Shown in pieces: positions 8,527 through 16,450 of a stretch of 40,610 bases of DNA. The notes below the pieces were generated by a model. It searched no databases. It was not told where the DNA came from and saw only the letters and a list, made by a program, of their open reading frames with translations. The stretch's first letter is position 1, and the number at the start of each line of letters is the position of its first letter. This stretch comes from Candidatus Bathyarchaeota archaeon. GTDB lineage: Archaea; Thermoproteota; Bathyarchaeia; TCS64. The translations under genes and the position numbers were made by a program. The stretch lies in assembly GCA_016783455.1 (NCBI GenBank), contig JADHWN010000019.1, positions 1 to 40,610 on the forward strand, read 5' to 3'.

Positions 8527-9552
8527 TTACTGCTTGCCCAGCCTCTTGGCCAGCTCCGCAAGCTCCGGGTGGACGCTCTTGCCATTGTCCAGTACCTGCT
8601 CCCCGTCGAGCCAGACCGAGGCGTTCAGGCAGATGCCGTCCGAATGGGAGGGAGCTGGAGCGGAGCGCATGTGGCCGATCCCCCACTCGACGCAGCCCCA
8701 GACCCGCTCATCCTCGACGATGTCCCCGGTGAGCTTGGCGCCGGGGTTGAAGCCGTAGCAGATGTGGGCCATCTTCATCATGTTGGGGTGGTCGAAGCCC
8801 CTGAGCCAGGCCTCGTACTCCACGGCCTCCTTCCCGCCCTCGATGCCAACAATCTCCCCCTTCTCGATGACCAGGGTTATGGGCTCCTTGAGGAGACCAA
8901 TGGGGGGTACCACGGAGCCGTCGAAGACTATCTTCCCTTCTATGGTGTCGCTCTGGATGCCCCAGTAGATCTGCCCAGCCATCATGTGAGAGCCGGGAGT
9001 GTCCGCGTAGCCGAGGGAGTAGCTGCCGCGGCTAGGATCACTGTTCCTGAAGTCCACATCCATCCCAGCGGGGGTCGTGATGCGCATCTCCTTCGCTGAC
9101 TTGGTGAGGTCAGTGATCTTAGCCATGAACTCCCCGAGGGCCGGGTAGTCCACCCTACCAATGCAGCGCACCATCATGTCGGCGTTCATCCCTACGAGGC
9201 AGCTGTACCTCAGCCTGTCGTTCTCCTTCATCGCCCGGGTGTAGGTCTCGGAGTAGAAGATCCACTGGTTGTTGAACTCCACCCAGGCGTCAGCCCCCTT
9301 CAACGCGCCAACGAGGGCCTCCTGGGGGAGCATGGGGTCCGCCGCGGCCCCGACGCCCAGAGCCGCGGGGGTCCAGATGACCATCGGCTTGGCCCCGAGT
9401 GAGAAGGCGGCTCTCGCCGTGGCCTCCACGACCCTCATGTCGGACTCCGTGTCTGCGGTGATGACGAAGGTCTCCCCCTCCTTGAGCTTGAAGAGCTCCC
9501 GCGTCAGGATGTCAGCGGCCTTCCCCAGCTCGAACTCATACCACTTGGACAT
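8527..9552 (-). CDS. M29-type metallopeptidase / NicX-like dioxygenase family protein
   Basis: A 341-residue protein of the family shared by M29 aminopeptidases and 2,5-dihydroxypyridine 5,6-dioxygenase (NicX). The N-terminal half has the nucleotide-like fold start 'LKEGETFVITADTESDMRVVEA'. The C-terminal metal-binding region shows 'CVEWGIGHMRSAPAPSHSDG', with the H-x-D (HSDG) signature, plus 'ICLNASVWLDGEQVLDNG', typical of this group. Both activities use the same ligand scaffold, so peptidase versus ring-cleavage cannot be decided here. No other nicotinate-degradation genes are present. A TATA-like box lies about 35 bases upstream of ATG 9552. Confidence 0.75.
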   Translation of the reverse strand: MSKWYEFELGKAADILTRELFKLKEGETFVITADTESDMRVVEATARAAFSLGAKPMVIWTPAALGVGAAADPMLPQEALVGALKGADAWVEFNNQWIFYSETYTRAMKENDRLRYSCLVGMNADMMVRCIGRVDYPALGEFMAKITDLTKSAKEMRITTPAGMDVDFRNSDPSRGSYSLGYADTPGSHMMAGQIYWGIQSDTIEGKIVFDGSVVPPIGLLKEPITLVIEKGEIVGIEGGKEAVEYEAWLRGFDHPNMMKMAHICYGFNPGAKLTGDIVEDERVWGCVEWGIGHMRSAPAPSHSDGICLNASVWLDGEQVLDNGKSVHPELAELAKRLGKQ

Positions 9553-9581
9553 AGAAACTCGATTCTACAGAAGATTGGGAA

Positions 9582-9594
9582 TCGATAAAAGGTT
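9582..9594 (-). promoter_or_regulatory. TATA-like box for the M29/NicX-like gene
   Basis: Minus-strand CCTTTTATCGATT about 30-40 bases upstream of ATG 9552. It fits an archaeal TATA box with a very short leader. Confidence 0.4.
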
Positions 9595-9608
9595 TAGGAG
9601 ATTCGCGG

Positions 9609-10022
9609 TCAGAACTCCCTGTAGGCCTCCGCCAGGGGGTGGCCTATGCAGCTGAGGTTGAAGGCCTTGTACCAGCCGAAGGGGGACTTGTGGACCTCGA
9701 TGCCCTCCTTCTGGAGGTTCTGCCTCAGGTTGTTGAGGAAGCCCTTCGCCTTGCGGGGTGACCCAAGGTTCTTGGAGAGGTGGGCGTACGGGTAGAGGAG
9801 GACGCTGCTGCAGCCGATCCTGGAGACGTCGACCTTGATGTTCTCGACGAACTCCTTGGTGATCTCGTCCGTCCTCCCCTCGTCGCTCTTCTCGTAGCAG
9901 ATGAAGCAGACCAGGGTGTCCACGAGCTGCTGCTCCTTGGGGCTGGCGGGCTGCTCTGCGACGGGGGTCTCCTTCTTGACCTCATAGCCGAACTCTGAAC
10001 AGTGTAGCTGAAGAACTCTCAT
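9609..10022 (-). CDS. Stand-alone archaeal threonyl-tRNA synthetase editing domain
   Basis: A 137-residue protein consisting only of the archaeal ThrRS editing domain (tRNA-Thr_ED fold, related to D-aminoacyl-tRNA deacylase), which hydrolyses mischarged Ser-tRNA(Thr). Family signatures are the start 'MRVLQLHCSEFGYEV', the central 'SSVLLYPYAHLSKNLGSP' and the C-terminal 'PFGWYKAFNLSCIGHPLAE'. Full archaeal ThrRS carries this at its N-terminus fused to catalytic and anticodon domains, whereas here it stops after about 137 residues at a proper stop codon. Split ThrRS with a separate editing protein is known in some Crenarchaeota. Trans-editing is inferred. A catalytic ThrRS gene is not in the window. 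A TATA-like 'GAATCTAATATCC' lies about 35 bases upstream. Confidence 0.88.
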   Translation of the reverse strand: MRVLQLHCSEFGYEVKKETPVAEQPASPKEQQLVDTLVCFICYEKSDEGRTDEITKEFVENIKVDVSRIGCSSVLLYPYAHLSKNLGSPRKAKGFLNNLRQNLQKEGIEVHKSPFGWYKAFNLSCIGHPLAEAYREF

Positions 10023-10080
10023 CTAGACACCTGTCTCTACACCGCTGCTGGGATATTAGATTCTTTTCATGGGAGCAGGG

Positions 10081-10698
10081 TCATCGTGACAGGGCTTCCA
10101 CGGCATGTGCAACGTCATCGCTCTTCAATATGAACGAGCCCGACGCGATGACGTTGGCCCCGGCCTCCCTGGCCGCCCTGGAGTTCTGGACGTTCATCCC
10201 TCCGTCTACCTCGATGGGGACCTCAGAGTCCAGCTCCCTGATCCGCCTCACCTTCTCCAGCGCCTCCGGGATGTACCTACCTCCATAGGCCCCCGGGTCC
10301 ACGGTCATCACCAGGACACCATCGACCTCGTTGAGGTAGGGCTCGATGACGTCGACTTCAGTCCCCGGGTTAAGTGCGAGCGTCAGCTGGAGCCCCAGCT
10401 CCCTCACCCCCTCAATCGCTGCCCTGATGTTGATGAGGGTCTCGACGTGGAGGATCGCTATGTCCACTTTCCCCGCCATGGTCGAGAGGCGTTCGAGGGG
10501 ATCGACGGCCATCATGTGCACCTCGTACTCGAAGCCCTCGGGGAGCTTGAAGTCGAAGTCCAGGGACCTGTTGGGAACGAATTTTCCGTCCATGACGTCC
10601 AGCATCACCCGCTCCACCTTGCCAATCAGCCTCTCCAGCATCGAGTCGAGTTCCTCCTGGCTCTCGGCGATTATCGCGGGAACTATCAGCGGCTTCAT
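10081..10698 (-). CDS. rpe: Ribulose-phosphate 3-epimerase family protein
   Basis: A 205-residue TIM-barrel epimerase interconverting ribulose 5-phosphate and xylulose 5-phosphate in the family. Motifs: 'VMLDVMDGKFVPN' (catalytic Asp, metal site), 'EVHMMAVDPLERL', 'LTLALNPGTEVDVI', 'VLVMTVDPGAYGGRYIPEAL', 'IEVDGGMNVQNSRAAREAGAN' in part, and the phosphate-binding 'VIASGSFILKSDD'. It is slightly shorter than the usual ~220. ATG 10698 is preceded by an in-frame TTG; the ATG is exactly where a leaderless transcript from the TATA box at 10721-10729 would begin. The neighbouring transketolase makes a pentose-phosphate link plausible. A related hexulose-phosphate or allulose-phosphate epimerase activity cannot be excluded. 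Confidence 0.82.
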   Translation of the reverse strand: MKPLIVPAIIAESQEELDSMLERLIGKVERVMLDVMDGKFVPNRSLDFDFKLPEGFEYEVHMMAVDPLERLSTMAGKVDIAILHVETLINIRAAIEGVRELGLQLTLALNPGTEVDVIEPYLNEVDGVLVMTVDPGAYGGRYIPEALEKVRRIRELDSEVPIEVDGGMNVQNSRAAREAGANVIASGSFILKSDDVAHAVEALSR

Positions 10699-10718
10699 CA
10701 AGGTTCCACATGTCTAAG

Positions 10719-10729
10719 GGGTATATAGG
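10719..10729 (-). promoter_or_regulatory. TATA box for rpe, leaderless transcript predicted
   Basis: Minus-strand CCTATATACCC with its centre about 26 bases upstream of ATG 10698, the canonical spacing for archaeal transcription starting at the start codon. Confidence 0.55.
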
Positions 10730-10768
10730 CGCTTACCTGCCTATCTGGCTCAAAATTGTTGTCGGAAA

Positions 10769-10779
10769 CCCTATAATAT
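10769..10779 (+). promoter_or_regulatory. TATA-like box for the ACT-domain gene
   Basis: Plus-strand CCCTATAATAT about 50 bases upstream of ATG 10824, in the short divergent region shared with rpe. A leader of about 20-25 bases is predicted. Confidence 0.4.
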
Positions 10780-10823
10780 CCATGCTCCAAGTAGTCAACC
10801 ACAAGTTTCTGAGCGTGTGACAG

Positions 10824-11642
10824 ATGATAGTGTGCGGCCATTCCAAGGTTGAGCAGGTCGAGGGGGGCTGGAGGGTGTACATCGACGAGAAGATCGCCGG
10901 GGCACTCAACCTCTTCCCGGGGCAGAACCTCTTCGGGGGGAGCACCGCGGGCTCATCCCGGCTCTCCGTCTCCACGATGCGGCTTAACCCCCACGTCAGC
11001 TACTTCAGGGTATTCATGGAGGACATCATGGGCTCCCTCGCCAGCGTCACCGAGCTCTTCTCCTCCAAGGGGGTGAACATCTTGAGTAGCGGCGCCTTCG
11101 GGCTGGGGAACATCTGGGTCTCCGAGTACATCGCCGACTTCAAGGACATGGACGTGACCGCCGACGACATCGTCGACGAACTCGAGGGGCTCGGGGGATT
11201 CGTCACCTCCCGGGAGATCACCGAGTTCTTCCCCCAGGCATTCGAGCTCGAGTCTACGTATGAGATGAAGTCTGATGAGAAGGGCGAGATGTACCTGCTC
11301 CTCCCTGAGAACGTGGGTGGGGTGACCGGGGGCCACGCGATTCTCAAGGCGTGGGCGGACATCCAGGCCCTGTTCATCGACTTCCTCCAGCCGGGCACGA
11401 AGCTCATTGAGATCTCAGCCATGCTCAACGACATACCCGGGGCCCTCAACAAGCTCTCCGCCGTCGTCGCGACCCAGGTGAACATGCACGCCGTCGACGC
11501 CCAGCACCACGAGGCGGCCACGGGGCTCTGGATGATCTACGGGGTCCTCCAGATAGGGAGCGTCGAGGAGCTGGTCTCAAAGGCGGAGGCCGCCCCCGAG
11601 ATACTGAAGTTCGACGTGAGAACCCTGGGATGGACGGAGTAG
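10824..11642 (+). CDS. Two-ACT-domain protein, probable regulator
   Basis: A 272-residue protein with two ACT-like ligand-binding domains. The first (about 60-115) reads 'YFRVFMEDIMGSLASVTEL', followed by 'GVNILSSGAF'. The second (about 193-240) reads 'LIEISAMLNDIPGALNKLS' followed by 'VNMHAVDAQHH'. The DxxGxL pattern is the usual amino-acid-binding turn. Residues 12-42 (GGWRVYIDEKIAGALNLFPG) resemble an AbrB-type swapped-hairpin DNA-binding segment, though this is weak. No catalytic domain is present. It lies just before the aromatic amino-acid operon on the same strand, with a 142-base gap holding a new promoter, so it may sense an aromatic amino acid and control that operon. This role is inference from position. 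Confidence 0.7.
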   Translation: MIVCGHSKVEQVEGGWRVYIDEKIAGALNLFPGQNLFGGSTAGSSRLSVSTMRLNPHVSYFRVFMEDIMGSLASVTELFSSKGVNILSSGAFGLGNIWVSEYIADFKDMDVTADDIVDELEGLGGFVTSREITEFFPQAFELESTYEMKSDEKGEMYLLLPENVGGVTGGHAILKAWADIQALFIDFLQPGTKLIEISAMLNDIPGALNKLSAVVATQVNMHAVDAQHHEAATGLWMIYGVLQIGSVEELVSKAEAAPEILKFDVRTLGWTE

Positions 11643-11685
11643 GTATAAAAAGAGCTGCCCAATGGCCAATCCAACCTGTCCGGTA

Positions 11686-11699
11686 TCCTTAAATAAGCG
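11686..11699 (+). promoter_or_regulatory. Probable promoter of the aromatic operon
   Basis: TATA-like ATCCTTAAATAAGC in the gap after the ACT-domain gene, giving a predicted start near 11717-11720 and a leader of about 65 bases to the GTG at 11785. A second TATA-like GTATAAAAAG lies at 11643-11652, directly after the ACT gene's stop. The gap is much more A/T-rich than the genes. Confidence 0.45.
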
Positions 11700-11784
11700 C
11701 TGAAAGAATGAAAGCCAAATTCGGTGGTGTAAAGATGCGCCAATTCCATTATCCGATGCACAATTAGACGACCTCCGTCGAATC

Positions 11785-12867
11785 GTGCTTCGTACAATCA
11801 ATAAGAACCAAGTTCTCATCCTGACCAACATCCCACGGGTCCCGGCCTCCATCACATCCGTTCTGAGAGGGATCTCCCGCAGGCACAAGATCCCCCTCTC
11901 AACGCTGAAGAGGAACGCCCAGATCCTGAAGGAGTTCAACCTGATAGCCTACGGCGACCCCCCCAACTTCTCGGGGGTGGAGCTCACCGAGCTGGGGCGG
12001 TTCATCTCGAACCTCACCGTCGGCGAGGAGCCCACCGTCCACGGGAACATGGTCCAGACCCGCTCGGGCTTCAGGCCACTGGGCACCGTCATCAAGGATC
12101 TGAGGAAAACGGTCCTCAGGATGATCGCAGAGGCCGGCTCCGGCCATCTAGGGGCCTCCCTATCGGCGGTGGACATCTTGGCCATCCTCTACATGATCAA
12201 GATGAAGCACGATCCCAAGAACCCCTCATGGAAAGACAGGGACAGGTTCGTCCTCAGCAAGGGCCACGCCGCCCCAGCCCTCTATGCAGTCCTCTCAGAA
12301 GCGGGATACATCTCCCCTGACAGGCTGATGACCCTCAGGGAGATAGGCAGTCAACTTCAGGGGCACCCCGACATGGAGATCCCGGGCGTGGACGCCAGCA
12401 CCGGCTCCCTCGGGCAGGGGCTATCAATAGGCGTCGGGATGGCCCTGGCGTCTAAAATGGACGGCTCGGGCAGCAGGACCTACGTCCTCCTGGGGGACGG
12501 CGAGCTCAACGAGGGACAGATCTGGGAGGCCGCCCTGACCGCCGCCCACCACGGCCTCGACAACCTCACAGCCATCGTCGACCGCAACGGCTACCAGCTG
12601 ACGGGGAGGACCGAGGAGATCAAGGCGATGGACCCCCTGGCGGACAAGTGGAGGTCCTTCGGCTGGGAGGCGATGGAGGCCGACGGGAACGACCCCGCGA
12701 GCATCCTCGACGCCCTCAACGCCTGCGACCTCACCACCGGGAAGCCCAGCGTCATCATCGCGATGACCACTAAGGGGAAGGGCATCTCGTTCATGGAGGG
12801 GAACAAGTACAGCCGGAAGACCCCCGACGCCCAGGAACTCAAGCGAGCCCTGAAGGAGCTGACGTAG
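11785..12867 (+). CDS. tktA: Transketolase N-terminal subunit fused to a putative winged helix
   Basis: A 360-residue protein. Residues about 98-360 are the thiamine-diphosphate half of transketolase: 'AEAGSGHLGASLSAVDIL', 'FVLSKGHAAPALYAVL', 'STGSLGQGLSIGVGMA', and the ThDP signature 'GDGELNEGQIWEA' continuing to 'IVDRNGYQLTG'. Split archaeal N-subunits are usually near 270 residues, so the first ~95 are an extension. That extension reads like a winged helix-turn-helix (PLSTLKRNAQILKEFNLI, then 'GVELTELGRFISNL'). The GTG start at 11785 is the first usable start. The same frame is open back to 11704 and reads like protein, but has no ATG/GTG/TTG, so the true N-terminus is uncertain. It heads the aromatic operon, where transketolase supplies erythrose 4-phosphate. 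Confidence 0.85.
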   Translation: MLRTINKNQVLILTNIPRVPASITSVLRGISRRHKIPLSTLKRNAQILKEFNLIAYGDPPNFSGVELTELGRFISNLTVGEEPTVHGNMVQTRSGFRPLGTVIKDLRKTVLRMIAEAGSGHLGASLSAVDILAILYMIKMKHDPKNPSWKDRDRFVLSKGHAAPALYAVLSEAGYISPDRLMTLREIGSQLQGHPDMEIPGVDASTGSLGQGLSIGVGMALASKMDGSGSRTYVLLGDGELNEGQIWEAALTAAHHGLDNLTAIVDRNGYQLTGRTEEIKAMDPLADKWRSFGWEAMEADGNDPASILDALNACDLTTGKPSVIIAMTTKGKGISFMEGNKYSRKTPDAQELKRALKELT

Positions 12868-13809
12868 ATGGCACAGAACGCATCCCAGCTGGAGCACTTC
12901 GGCAGGGCCCTCGTAGACCTGGGGCTGATCAACGAGGAGCTCGTGGTCCTCGACCCGGACGTCGCGGCCTCCACCAAGGTCACATACTTCGCCGAGAGGT
13001 TCCCGGAGAGGTTCATCAGGATCGGGATCAGCGAGCAGGACATGATCGGAGTAGCGGCGGGGCTGGCGGCCTCCGGGAAGACGCCCGTCGCATGCGGGTT
13101 CGCGATGTTCGTGGCCTGCAGGTCCTGGGAGCAGATATCCAGCTCCGTGGCGAGGCCAGAGCTCAACGTCAAGATAGTGGGCAGCCACAGCGGCCTCTCC
13201 CCCAACGCCGACGGCGATTCCCATCAGACCTACGGCGACGTAGCCGTGATGAGGGTGATACCTGACATGAAGGTCGTCGTACCGGCGGACGCACCGGAGG
13301 CCGTTGAGGCCCTCGGGGCCATTGTGGACACCCCCGGACCCGCATACCTCCGCCTTGCGAGAGGGGCAACGCCGGTGGCCTACACCGAGGGATGCGAGTT
13401 CACCCTGGGAAGGGCGAACGTCATGAGGGACGGCTCAGACGCCTCCGTGATAGCCAACGGCGTCATGGTACCCATAGCCCTCGAGGCGGCAGGGAGCTTG
13501 GCGAGAGAGGGTATCTCCGTCAAGGTCGTGGACATGCACACAGTGAAGCCCCTGGACACTGACGCGATCGTGAAGGCCGCAGCAGAGACGGGGGCGATTG
13601 TCACCGCCGAGGAGCACAGCGTCATCGGGGGCCTGGGGAGCGCAGTGGCGGAGACACTCGTAGAGAAGAGGCCGACGCCGATGGAGAGGGTGGGCATAAT
13701 GGATCGGTTCGGCGAGTCCAGCAGGAGCTACTCGGCGCTGATGGCGAAGATGGGGCTGACCTCGGACGCCATCGAGGAGGCCGTCCGGGAAACCATGAGG
13801 AGGAAGTGA
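12868..13809 (+). CDS. tktB: Transketolase C-terminal subunit
   Basis: A 313-residue pyrimidine-binding plus C-terminal half of transketolase. It begins with ATG immediately after the TAG of the N-subunit, without spacing, indicating translational coupling. Motifs are '[18 protein letters not shown]', '[20 protein letters not shown]' with the activating Glu in ISEQDM, '[18 protein letters not shown]', '[13 protein letters not shown]' and '[15 protein letters not shown]' near the C-terminus. Together with the preceding gene it forms the functional ThDP enzyme that interconverts sugar phosphates. With DAHP synthase next in line, its pathway role is probably to make erythrose 4-phosphate for aromatic synthesis. 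Confidence 0.92.
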   Translation: MAQNASQLEHFGRALVDLGLINEELVVLDPDVAASTKVTYFAERFPERFIRIGISEQDMIGVAAGLAASGKTPVACGFAMFVACRSWEQISSSVARPELNVKIVGSHSGLSPNADGDSHQTYGDVAVMRVIPDMKVVVPADAPEAVEALGAIVDTPGPAYLRLARGATPVAYTEGCEFTLGRANVMRDGSDASVIANGVMVPIALEAAGSLAREGISVKVVDMHTVKPLDTDAIVKAAAETGAIVTAEEHSVIGGLGSAVAETLVEKRPTPMERVGIMDRFGESSRSYSALMAKMGLTSDAIEEAVRETMRRK

Positions 13810-13816
13810 GAGAGAA

Positions 13817-14650
13817 ATGTCGCTGAAAATATCGTCGAGGATAAAACTCGCCGCTAGGAGTGAGGGGCAGGAGAACACTCTAGTCAGGATCGGGGACGCG
13901 GTGATCGGGGGCGAGAAGGTCGCCGTCATCGCCGGCCCCTGCTCAGTGGAGTCCAAGGAGCAGCTGATGGAGGCCGCGAGGGCCGTGAAGGCAGCAGGCG
14001 CATCGATGCTGAGGGGCGGGGCGTTCAAGCCCCGGACACTCCCCTACAGCTTCCAGGGGCTCGGAGTGGAGGGGCTGAAGATCCTGGCAGAGGCCCGTGA
14101 GGAGACGGGGCTCCCCGTGGTCACGGAGGTGATGGCACCGGAGGAGGTGGCGGTCGTCGAGGAGTACGCCGACGTCCTCCAGATAGGGGCGAGGAACGTC
14201 CAGAACTACCCCCTCCTCAAGCGGGTGGGGCAGGCGGGGAAGCCCGTGCTCCTCAAGAGGGGCATGGCGTCGACAATCGAGGAGTGGCTCAGCGCTGCAG
14301 AGTACGTCCTCCACGGCGGGAACCCCGATGTCATCCTCTGTGAGAGGGGGATAAGGAGCTACGGGAAGCTCACGAGGTTCACACTGGACCTCGCGGCGGT
14401 CCCCCTCCTCAAGGAGGTGAGCCACCTCCCGGTCGTGGTGGACCCGAGCCACGGCACCGGCATCAGGAGCCTCGTCAAACCGATGTCGAAGGCAGCGGTC
14501 GCCGCCGGGGCAGACGGATTAATCGTCGAGGTCCATCCGAACCCCGAGGAGGCCATGAGCGACGGAGCCCAATCACTGAGGCCTGAAGAATTCAAGATCC
14601 TCATGGGGGAGCTGGGGCCCGTGGCTCGCTCAGTCGGCAGGAGGCTGTAG
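13817..14650 (+). CDS. aroF: 3-deoxy-7-phosphoheptulonate (DAHP) synthase, type I beta
   Basis: Condenses phosphoenolpyruvate and erythrose 4-phosphate, the first step of the shikimate pathway. The 277-residue protein shows the AroF/KdsA-type barrel motifs '[17 protein letters not shown]', '[18 protein letters not shown]', '[16 protein letters not shown]', '[11 protein letters not shown]', '[10 protein letters not shown]' and '[16 protein letters not shown]'. There is no N-terminal ACT or chorismate-mutase regulatory domain, only about 35 residues before the barrel, so feedback control by fusion is absent. That leaves the nearby separate ACT protein as a possible regulator. Starts seven bases after tktB with GAGAGA before the ATG. 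Presence of a true DAHP synthase argues against the ADH-synthase/DKFP route of many euryarchaea. Confidence 0.95.
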   Translation: MSLKISSRIKLAARSEGQENTLVRIGDAVIGGEKVAVIAGPCSVESKEQLMEAARAVKAAGASMLRGGAFKPRTLPYSFQGLGVEGLKILAEAREETGLPVVTEVMAPEEVAVVEEYADVLQIGARNVQNYPLLKRVGQAGKPVLLKRGMASTIEEWLSAAEYVLHGGNPDVILCERGIRSYGKLTRFTLDLAAVPLLKEVSHLPVVVDPSHGTGIRSLVKPMSKAAVAAGADGLIVEVHPNPEEAMSDGAQSLRPEEFKILMGELGPVARSVGRRL

Positions 14651-14657
14651 CGCGGAG

Positions 14658-15776
14658 ATGGAGGCCCCGGGTTTACCCTCCAGCGTACACTCAATGGACA
14701 TCGACCTCGGGGCTAGGAGCTACACGATCCACGTCGGCAACGGGATCGTCAACAGTACGGGCCACCTCATCAGAGAGAGGCTCCCCGAGGTCCGAACCTC
14801 CGCGGTCGTGACCAGCGACGGCATCCCGGAGGCCCACGTAGAGGCGCTGAGGGGCTCCCTGGAGTCCGCAGGGCTCAACATCGGTATAGTAAAGGTGCCT
14901 GACGGCGAGGAGGCGAAGTCCTGGGAGGTAGCGGGAGACCTGGTAGGCGAGCTTCTCGACATAGGACTCGACCGAAGATCCGCCGTGATAGCCTTCGGCG
15001 GGGGCGCCATAGGAGACCTCGCGGGCTTCGTAGCCGCCATCTACATGAGGGGCATGAGCCTGGTCCAGGTGCCCACTACCCTGCTTGCCCAGGTGGACAG
15101 CAGCTACGGCGGGAAGACGGCGGTCAACCACCCCAAGGGGAAGAACCTGATCGGGGCGTTCTACCAGCCCTCCCTCGTCGTCTCGGACCAGGGGATACTG
15201 GGGACCCTCCCCCGGAGGGAGCTCCTCTCGGGGCTGGGGGAGGTGGTGAAGCACGGCGTCATCGCCGACCCCGAGCTCTTCAGGCTCACCGAGGCTGAGG
15301 GGGAGAGGCTGATGGACGCTGACCCGGACGCCCTGTCTGAGGTGGTCATCCGCTCAGTCGCCATCAAGGGACGGCTCGTCGAGGAGGACGAGAGGGACGA
15401 GACGGGGGTAAGGGCCATCCTGAACTACGGCCACACCGTCGGCCACGCACTGGAGACCATGTCCGACCATGAGCTGAGGCACGGCGAGGGCGTCGCCCTG
15501 GGCATGGAGGTCGCCGCAAGGATCTCATTGAGCCTCGGACTCATGACGAAACAGGACGCGGAGAGGCAGACCAAGACATTGGAGTCCATCGGCTTCGACC
15601 TAAATCCCCCGGAAGCCGACCTTATGACGTTGATGGAGGTCACACACAGGGACAAGAAAGCCGTGGGAGACACTATCAACTTCGTGTTACCAACGGGGAT
15701 AGGGAAATCTCCCATCGTGAAGGGGATCCAAGACGATCTTATCCTAGATACGTTGAAGGGGATGGGATATGGGTAG
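14658..15776 (+). CDS. aroB: 3-dehydroquinate synthase (NAD-dependent, classical AroB)
   Basis: Cyclises DAHP to 3-dehydroquinate with NAD and a divalent metal. Motifs are '[16 protein letters not shown]' (NAD loop), '[19 protein letters not shown]' followed by '[15 protein letters not shown]', '[13 protein letters not shown]', '[13 protein letters not shown]' and '[10 protein letters not shown]', including the metal-binding Glu and two His. It is full length (372, or 360 from the second ATG). The family start pattern suggests ATG 14694 ([15 protein letters not shown]) may be the real start; no clear ribosome-binding site separates the two. The stop overlaps the start of aroD by eight bases. 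Confidence 0.95.
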   Translation: MEAPGLPSSVHSMDIDLGARSYTIHVGNGIVNSTGHLIRERLPEVRTSAVVTSDGIPEAHVEALRGSLESAGLNIGIVKVPDGEEAKSWEVAGDLVGELLDIGLDRRSAVIAFGGGAIGDLAGFVAAIYMRGMSLVQVPTTLLAQVDSSYGGKTAVNHPKGKNLIGAFYQPSLVVSDQGILGTLPRRELLSGLGEVVKHGVIADPELFRLTEAEGERLMDADPDALSEVVIRSVAIKGRLVEEDERDETGVRAILNYGHTVGHALETMSDHELRHGEGVALGMEVAARISLSLGLMTKQDAERQTKTLESIGFDLNPPEADLMTLMEVTHRDKKAVGDTINFVLPTGIGKSPIVKGIQDDLILDTLKGMGYG

Positions 15777-16449
15777 CCCGAAGATATGCGTGGTCATCAC
15801 GGCCAGGGACACGGAGGACGTAGTCGAGACCATAGGAATAGTCGAGGCCCAACGCCCCGATCTAATCGAGATAAGGCTGGATTACCTTGAAGGTCCTTAT
15901 GAACTTGACGTGATAAGAAGCGTATCCACACTTCCCATGATCGCCACAAATCGAGGGACGGATCAAGGAGGTCTCTCACCTGAAGTTGACTCCGAGAGGA
16001 TGGGGCCCATCATAAGAGCGTGTGAAGCCGGCTTCGAGTACGCTGACATCGAGCTGGCACTACCACAGGCAGGTCAGATTGCTGAGAAAGTCAAGGACCT
16101 GGGCGCCAAGGCCATCATCTCGCACCACGATTTCAAGGGCACACCACCTAAGGAACGTCTAAACGAGATCATGACCGGAATGCTCGGGACTGGAGCGGAC
16201 ATCTGCAAGATCGTCGGCAAAGCGACCTGCCAAAAGGACAACCTTACGTACCTCAACCTCATACAGGAGAACCCCTCCGTCAGCCTCGTCTCCTTCGGAA
16301 TGGGGAGGACAGGGTTGCTATCACGGGTCTTCTCGCCCCTCTTCGGGGCCGCATACACCTACGCCTCGTCCGAGGCGGGCAGGGAGAGCGCCCCGGGGCA
16401 GCTCACGGTTCCCGAGCTCAGGCAGATCTACGGCATCATGGGGGTCTGA
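15769..16449 (+). CDS. aroD: 3-dehydroquinate dehydratase, type I
   Basis: Dehydrates 3-dehydroquinate to 3-dehydroshikimate through a Schiff base. The 226-residue protein has 'DLIEIRLDYLEG' at the substrate Glu/Arg strand, the catalytic His in 'AIISHHDFKGTP' (H120) and the Schiff-base Lys in 'ICKIVGKA' (K147). The C-terminal 'APGQLTVPELRQIY' is typical of the family. It overlaps aroB by eight bases and ends two bases before aroE, consistent with one polycistronic mRNA. Bases from about 15780 to 16250 are slightly less GC-rich than the neighbouring aro genes, with no other sign of transfer. Confidence 0.95.
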   Translation: MGSPKICVVITARDTEDVVETIGIVEAQRPDLIEIRLDYLEGPYELDVIRSVSTLPMIATNRGTDQGGLSPEVDSERMGPIIRACEAGFEYADIELALPQAGQIAEKVKDLGAKAIISHHDFKGTPPKERLNEIMTGMLGTGADICKIVGKATCQKDNLTYLNLIQENPSVSLVSFGMGRTGLLSRVFSPLFGAAYTYASSEAGRESAPGQLTVPELRQIYGIMGV

Positions 16450-16450
16450 T

